64,000 bases of DNA from Hydrogenimonas sp. SS33. Its GTDB lineage: Bacteria; Campylobacterota; Campylobacteria; Campylobacterales; Hydrogenimonadaceae. The position numbers were made by a program, and so were the translations under genes. Shown here one piece after another: positions 61,822 to 64,000 of this stretch. The stretch's first letter is position 1. Every line of letters starts with the position of its first letter. The notes beneath the pieces are model-generated. The model did not search any database and was not told where the DNA came from. It worked only from the letters and a program-made list of their open reading frames with translations. The stretch lies in the NCBI RefSeq assembly GCF_040436365.1, contig NZ_AP026369.1:310001-374000 (forward strand), given 5' to 3'.

Positions 61822-62531
61822 CGATTCTGCAGCGCCTTTTGCAGGTCTTCCGGGGTGTCGATGCCGAAACTTTTCGTCTCCACCTCCGCCATGGCGATGC
61901 GGTAGCCGTGGGAGAGGGCGCGGAGCTGTTCGAGCTTTTCCGTATGCTCCAGCGGGGCGTGGGGCAGGGTGCAGAAGCGTGAGAGCATGCTGCGGGTAAA
62001 GCCGTAGAGGCCGAGGTGCCCTTTGTATGCCGCGCCGGTGCCGTCACGGTCGTAGGGGATGGGTGCGCGGGAGAAGTAGAGGGCGTAGCCGCTTTCGTCG
62101 GTGACCACCTTCACCAGGTTTGCATCTTTCACCGCGTCGGTGGTGACGCTTTTGTATAGGGAGCAGATCATCGTCCTTTCGTCGTGGCGGTGGCGTTCGA
62201 CGAGCCGTTTGAGGGTTTCGACCACGTCGGGTTCGATGAAGGGCTCGTCGGCTTGCACGTTGAGGACAATCTCCGACGCATCCAGCCCCAGCCGTGTGGC
62301 GGCTTCGTCGATGCGGTCGGTGCCGCTTTGGTGCTCGGGGCTCGTCATGACGGCTCTGACACCGTATCGGGCACAGACATCGGCGACCTTTTCACTGTCG
62401 GTGGCGACCACCGTTTCGTCGACTTTTTCGACGGCTCTGGCCGTCGCGACGACCATGGGGACGCCCCCGATTTCCGCGAGCACTTTTTCGGGAAACCTGG
62501 TCGATGCCAAACGGGCGGGAATGATGATCAT
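61818..62531 (-). CDS. kdsB: CMP-KDO synthetase
   Basis: 237 residues. MIIIPARLASTRFPEKVLAEIGGVPMVVATAR is the nucleotide-binding start; VVATDSEKVADVC, TSPEHQSGTDRIDEA, LNVQADEPFI and HLGLYGFTRSMLSRFCTLPHAPLEHTEKLEQLRALSHGYRI are diagnostic. It activates KDO for lipopolysaccharide core synthesis. Its stop overlaps that of the convergent permease, and it is divergent from the methyltransferase. Confidence 0.96.
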   Translation of the reverse strand: MIIIPARLASTRFPEKVLAEIGGVPMVVATARAVEKVDETVVATDSEKVADVCARYGVRAVMTSPEHQSGTDRIDEAATRLGLDASEIVLNVQADEPFIEPDVVETLKRLVERHRHDERTMICSLYKSVTTDAVKDANLVKVVTDESGYALYFSRAPIPYDRDGTGAAYKGHLGLYGFTRSMLSRFCTLPHAPLEHTEKLEQLRALSHGYRIAMAEVETKSFGIDTPEDLQKALQNR

Positions 62532-62547
62532 AACATGCCTTTTTTGG

Positions 62548-62553
62548 TATAAT
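62548..62553 (+). promoter_or_regulatory. -10 box for the methyltransferase gene
   Basis: TATAAT in the 46-bp divergent gap between kdsB and the methyltransferase. It lies 24 bp before the proposed TTG start, leaving a very short leader. Confidence 0.4.
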
Positions 62554-62577
62554 TTTACCCAAAAATCGGGGCTTTCG

Positions 62578-63270
62578 TTGCTGTTCTACCAACCGGAAAA
62601 GGGGTACCGCTTCAACAGCGACTCCATCTTTCTCTACGATTTCGCAAGCCGTTTCTCCCCACGCGGGGCGCTGCTCGACGTCGGTAGCGGTGTCGGGGTC
62701 ATCGGCCTGCTGCTCGCCAGAGACTTCCCCGTGCACCTGACGATGGTGGAGAAGCAGCCGATGATGGCGGCATACGCCGCCCGCAACATCGCCGCATCGG
62801 GGATCGACGCCGAGTTGGTGAGGGAAGATTTTCTGACGTTTCAGCCAAAGGGGCAGTTCGATTTCATCGTCTCCAATCCGCCCTTCTACCATCCGGAGGT
62901 GGTGCAGAGCGAGGATGAAAACATTAACGCCTGCCGCTACAACACCCATCTGCCCATCGCCCCCTTTTTCGGGAAGGTGAAATCGCTCATCGCGCCCCGG
63001 GGGCGGTTCGTCTTCTGTTACGATGCCTCCCAGACGGCGCCGCTGCTTTCGGAGCTGGAAAAGGTGTGCCTGAAGGCGGAGGATCTGCGGTTCGTCCACC
63101 CCAAGGCGGACCGTCCGGCCAAGCTGGTGCTGGTGCATGCCAGGAACAACTCCCGCGCCAGGACGAAGGTCCATCCCCCCTTCATCGTCTTTGCCGGGAA
63201 GGATTACGGCGAAGAGGCGCAAAAGATATTCGAAAAAGCGAGGACCCATACGATAAAATGTCAGATCTGA
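62578..63270 (+). CDS. tRNA1(Val) A37 N6-methyltransferase-like (TrmN6/YfiC family)
   Basis: 230 residues from TTG 62578 (LLFYQPEKGYRFNSDSIFLYDFA), chosen because homology begins here and no ATG is nearby downstream. The SAM motif is ALLDVGSGVGVIGLLLAR, and the catalytic NPPF lies in FDFIVSNPPFYHPE; the QPEKGYRFNSDS opening is typical of the YfiC/TrmN6 group. It probably methylates an adenine in tRNA. It overlaps the YkgJ gene by 13 bp. Confidence 0.82.
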   Translation: MLFYQPEKGYRFNSDSIFLYDFASRFSPRGALLDVGSGVGVIGLLLARDFPVHLTMVEKQPMMAAYAARNIAASGIDAELVREDFLTFQPKGQFDFIVSNPPFYHPEVVQSEDENINACRYNTHLPIAPFFGKVKSLIAPRGRFVFCYDASQTAPLLSELEKVCLKAEDLRFVHPKADRPAKLVLVHARNNSRARTKVHPPFIVFAGKDYGEEAQKIFEKARTHTIKCQI

Positions 63271-63647
63271 TCACCAAAGAGGGGTACGATTTCGCCTTCG
63301 ACCCGAAGGCGTGCGAAAGCTGTGAAGGGAACTGTTGCATCGGCGAGAGCGGCCATATCTGGGTCAGCGTGCAGAAGATTCCGGAAATGGCCGGATACCT
63401 GGGGCTCAGCCCCGAGGCGTTCATTAAGCGCTATTTGGAAAAAGTAGGGTATCGTTTCACTATCAAAGAGAAAGTGGTGGTCGAGGGAGAGTACGACTGT
63501 ATCTTCTTCGACCGCCGTACGAAACGGTGCGCCATCTATCCGGTACGCCCGCTGCAGTGCCGCACCTATCCCTTCTGGGACTATTTCAAAGAACACGAAG
63601 AGGAATTGAGACGAGAATGTCCAGGTATCTGTCCATTGCCCTGTTGA
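63258..63647 (+). CDS. YkgJ-family cysteine-cluster protein
   Basis: 129 residues from ATG 63258. Cys pattern CESCEGNCCIG, then CAIYPVRPLQCRTYPFWD and C-terminal CPGICPLPC is that of the YkgJ/UPF0153 zinc- or iron-chelating family. DCIFFDRRTKRCAIY is conserved. No signal peptide. Function of the family is uncertain; a metal site is likely. Overlaps both neighbours, so part of one transcript with the methyltransferase and the lipoprotein. Confidence 0.85.
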   Translation: MSDLITKEGYDFAFDPKACESCEGNCCIGESGHIWVSVQKIPEMAGYLGLSPEAFIKRYLEKVGYRFTIKEKVVVEGEYDCIFFDRRTKRCAIYPVRPLQCRTYPFWDYFKEHEEELRRECPGICPLPC

Positions 63648-64000
63648 GCCTCCTGCTGCTGGGCGGCTGCGCCACGAAGCAGCCCGAAACCACCGGAAGT
63701 GCCGGCAGCTACAAATCTTTCGACAAGGAGGATGCCTATATCGTCGAGGCCCTCTACTACAAAGAGCACGGCGATTACGCCAAAGCCTACACCCTTTTCC
63801 ACACCCTTTACGAAAAGACGGCCAACCCCGTCTACCGGGTCGAAGCGGTCAAGTTGCTTATCGCGTCGAAGCGGTACGAAGAGGCGCGCAAAGAGCTCGA
63901 AGCGATGATCGCCAAAGATCCGAAAAACCTGCTGCTCCATCGGCTGGCAGCCGTGGCGCAGCTCAAGCTGGGACGCATGGACGATGCCCTCAAAACCGCG
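63617..64000 (+). CDS. TPR lipoprotein, 5' part
   Basis: At least 128 residues from ATG 63617, running off the window. LSIALLSLLLLGGCATKQ is a lipobox (Cys17), so the mature protein is lipid-anchored. From about 37, AYIVEALYYKEHGDYAKAYTLFHTLYEKT and VYRVEAVKLLIASKRYEEARKELEAMIAKDP are TPR-like helical pairs. It overlaps the YkgJ gene by 31 bp. Likely an envelope scaffold; partner unknown. Confidence 0.8.
   Translation, partial: MSRYLSIALLSLLLLGGCATKQPETTGSAGSYKSFDKEDAYIVEALYYKEHGDYAKAYTLFHTLYEKTANPVYRVEAVKLLIASKRYEEARKELEAMIAKDPKNLLLHRLAAVAQLKLGRMDDALKTA

Overview
The window is chromosomal DNA of a Campylobacterota (epsilonproteobacterial) species with a fairly high GC content for that phylum. 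The assignment rests on gene content and order, recalled from memory: tgt - COG3400 gene - aroB - mscS-type channel - mtaB - ftsH-like ATPase - bioV follows the Helicobacter pylori HP0281-HP0286 order; rplI-hslV-hslU-era is a known Campylobacterota cluster; and the 36.4-45.9 kb operon has the gene order of the Campylobacter transformation system (ctsR-D-P-X-E-F). BioV, the DUF5718 protein and the cysteine-free DksA-like protein also fit. Genus cannot be fixed from sequence alone. No rRNA, tRNA or CRISPR array was seen.

Layout. 1-610: 3' end of purL. 633-8279: an integron between purL and purH. Its integron-type tyrosine recombinase gene (minus strand, 1604-633) carries one in-frame TAA at codon 71. 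A promoter-like site and three attC-like sites (2484-2543, 7417-7483, 8210-8279) follow. The cassettes encode a zinc-ribbon/SEC-C membrane protein, a frameshifted GIY-YIG-like protein and an unknown 236-residue protein. Between the first two cassettes lies a block that does not look like cassettes: a DUF3298 protein, a truncated DUF1501 gene and an AT-rich seven-repeat propeller lipoprotein. 8.3-16 kb: purH, small conserved genes, pdxA-pdxJ, an SGNH-fold protein and tgt. 15.9-25 kb: COG3400, aroB, MscS, mtaB, a degenerate FtsH paralogue, bioV, an FHA protein and mog. 25.3-36.4 kb: Suv3-like helicase, GGCT, PPK2, valS and a UvrD-type helicase, interspersed with heptanucleotide tandem arrays. 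36.4-45.9 kb: nine-gene type II secretion/type IV pilus-like operon. 46-55 kb: era, hslU, hslV, rplI, an M3 peptidase, nhaA and argG. 54.6-60.8 kb: flagellar genes fliS, flaG, flgI, flgJ, flgM, flgN and flgK, plus rsmD. 61-64 kb: dppC-type permease, kdsB, trmN6-type methyltransferase, YkgJ protein and a TPR lipoprotein running off the end.

The most unusual content is (i) the integron with a nonsense-inactivated integrase; (ii) a MITE-like palindromic repeat family (24.17, 25.12, 56.74 kb, and a decayed copy at 11.40 kb), one copy with an 8-bp target duplication; (iii) perfect 7-bp tandem arrays of unrelated sequence (15 x CATTGGG, 21 x CTTCTCA, 5 x CCCACTA), the last lying between a Shine-Dalgarno sequence and the uvrD-type start codon; and (iv) two enzyme-fold proteins that have lost catalytic residues (FtsH-like and SGNH). 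A DNA-uptake-type operon and a cassette-capture element in the same window suggest, by inference only, a history of DNA acquisition.
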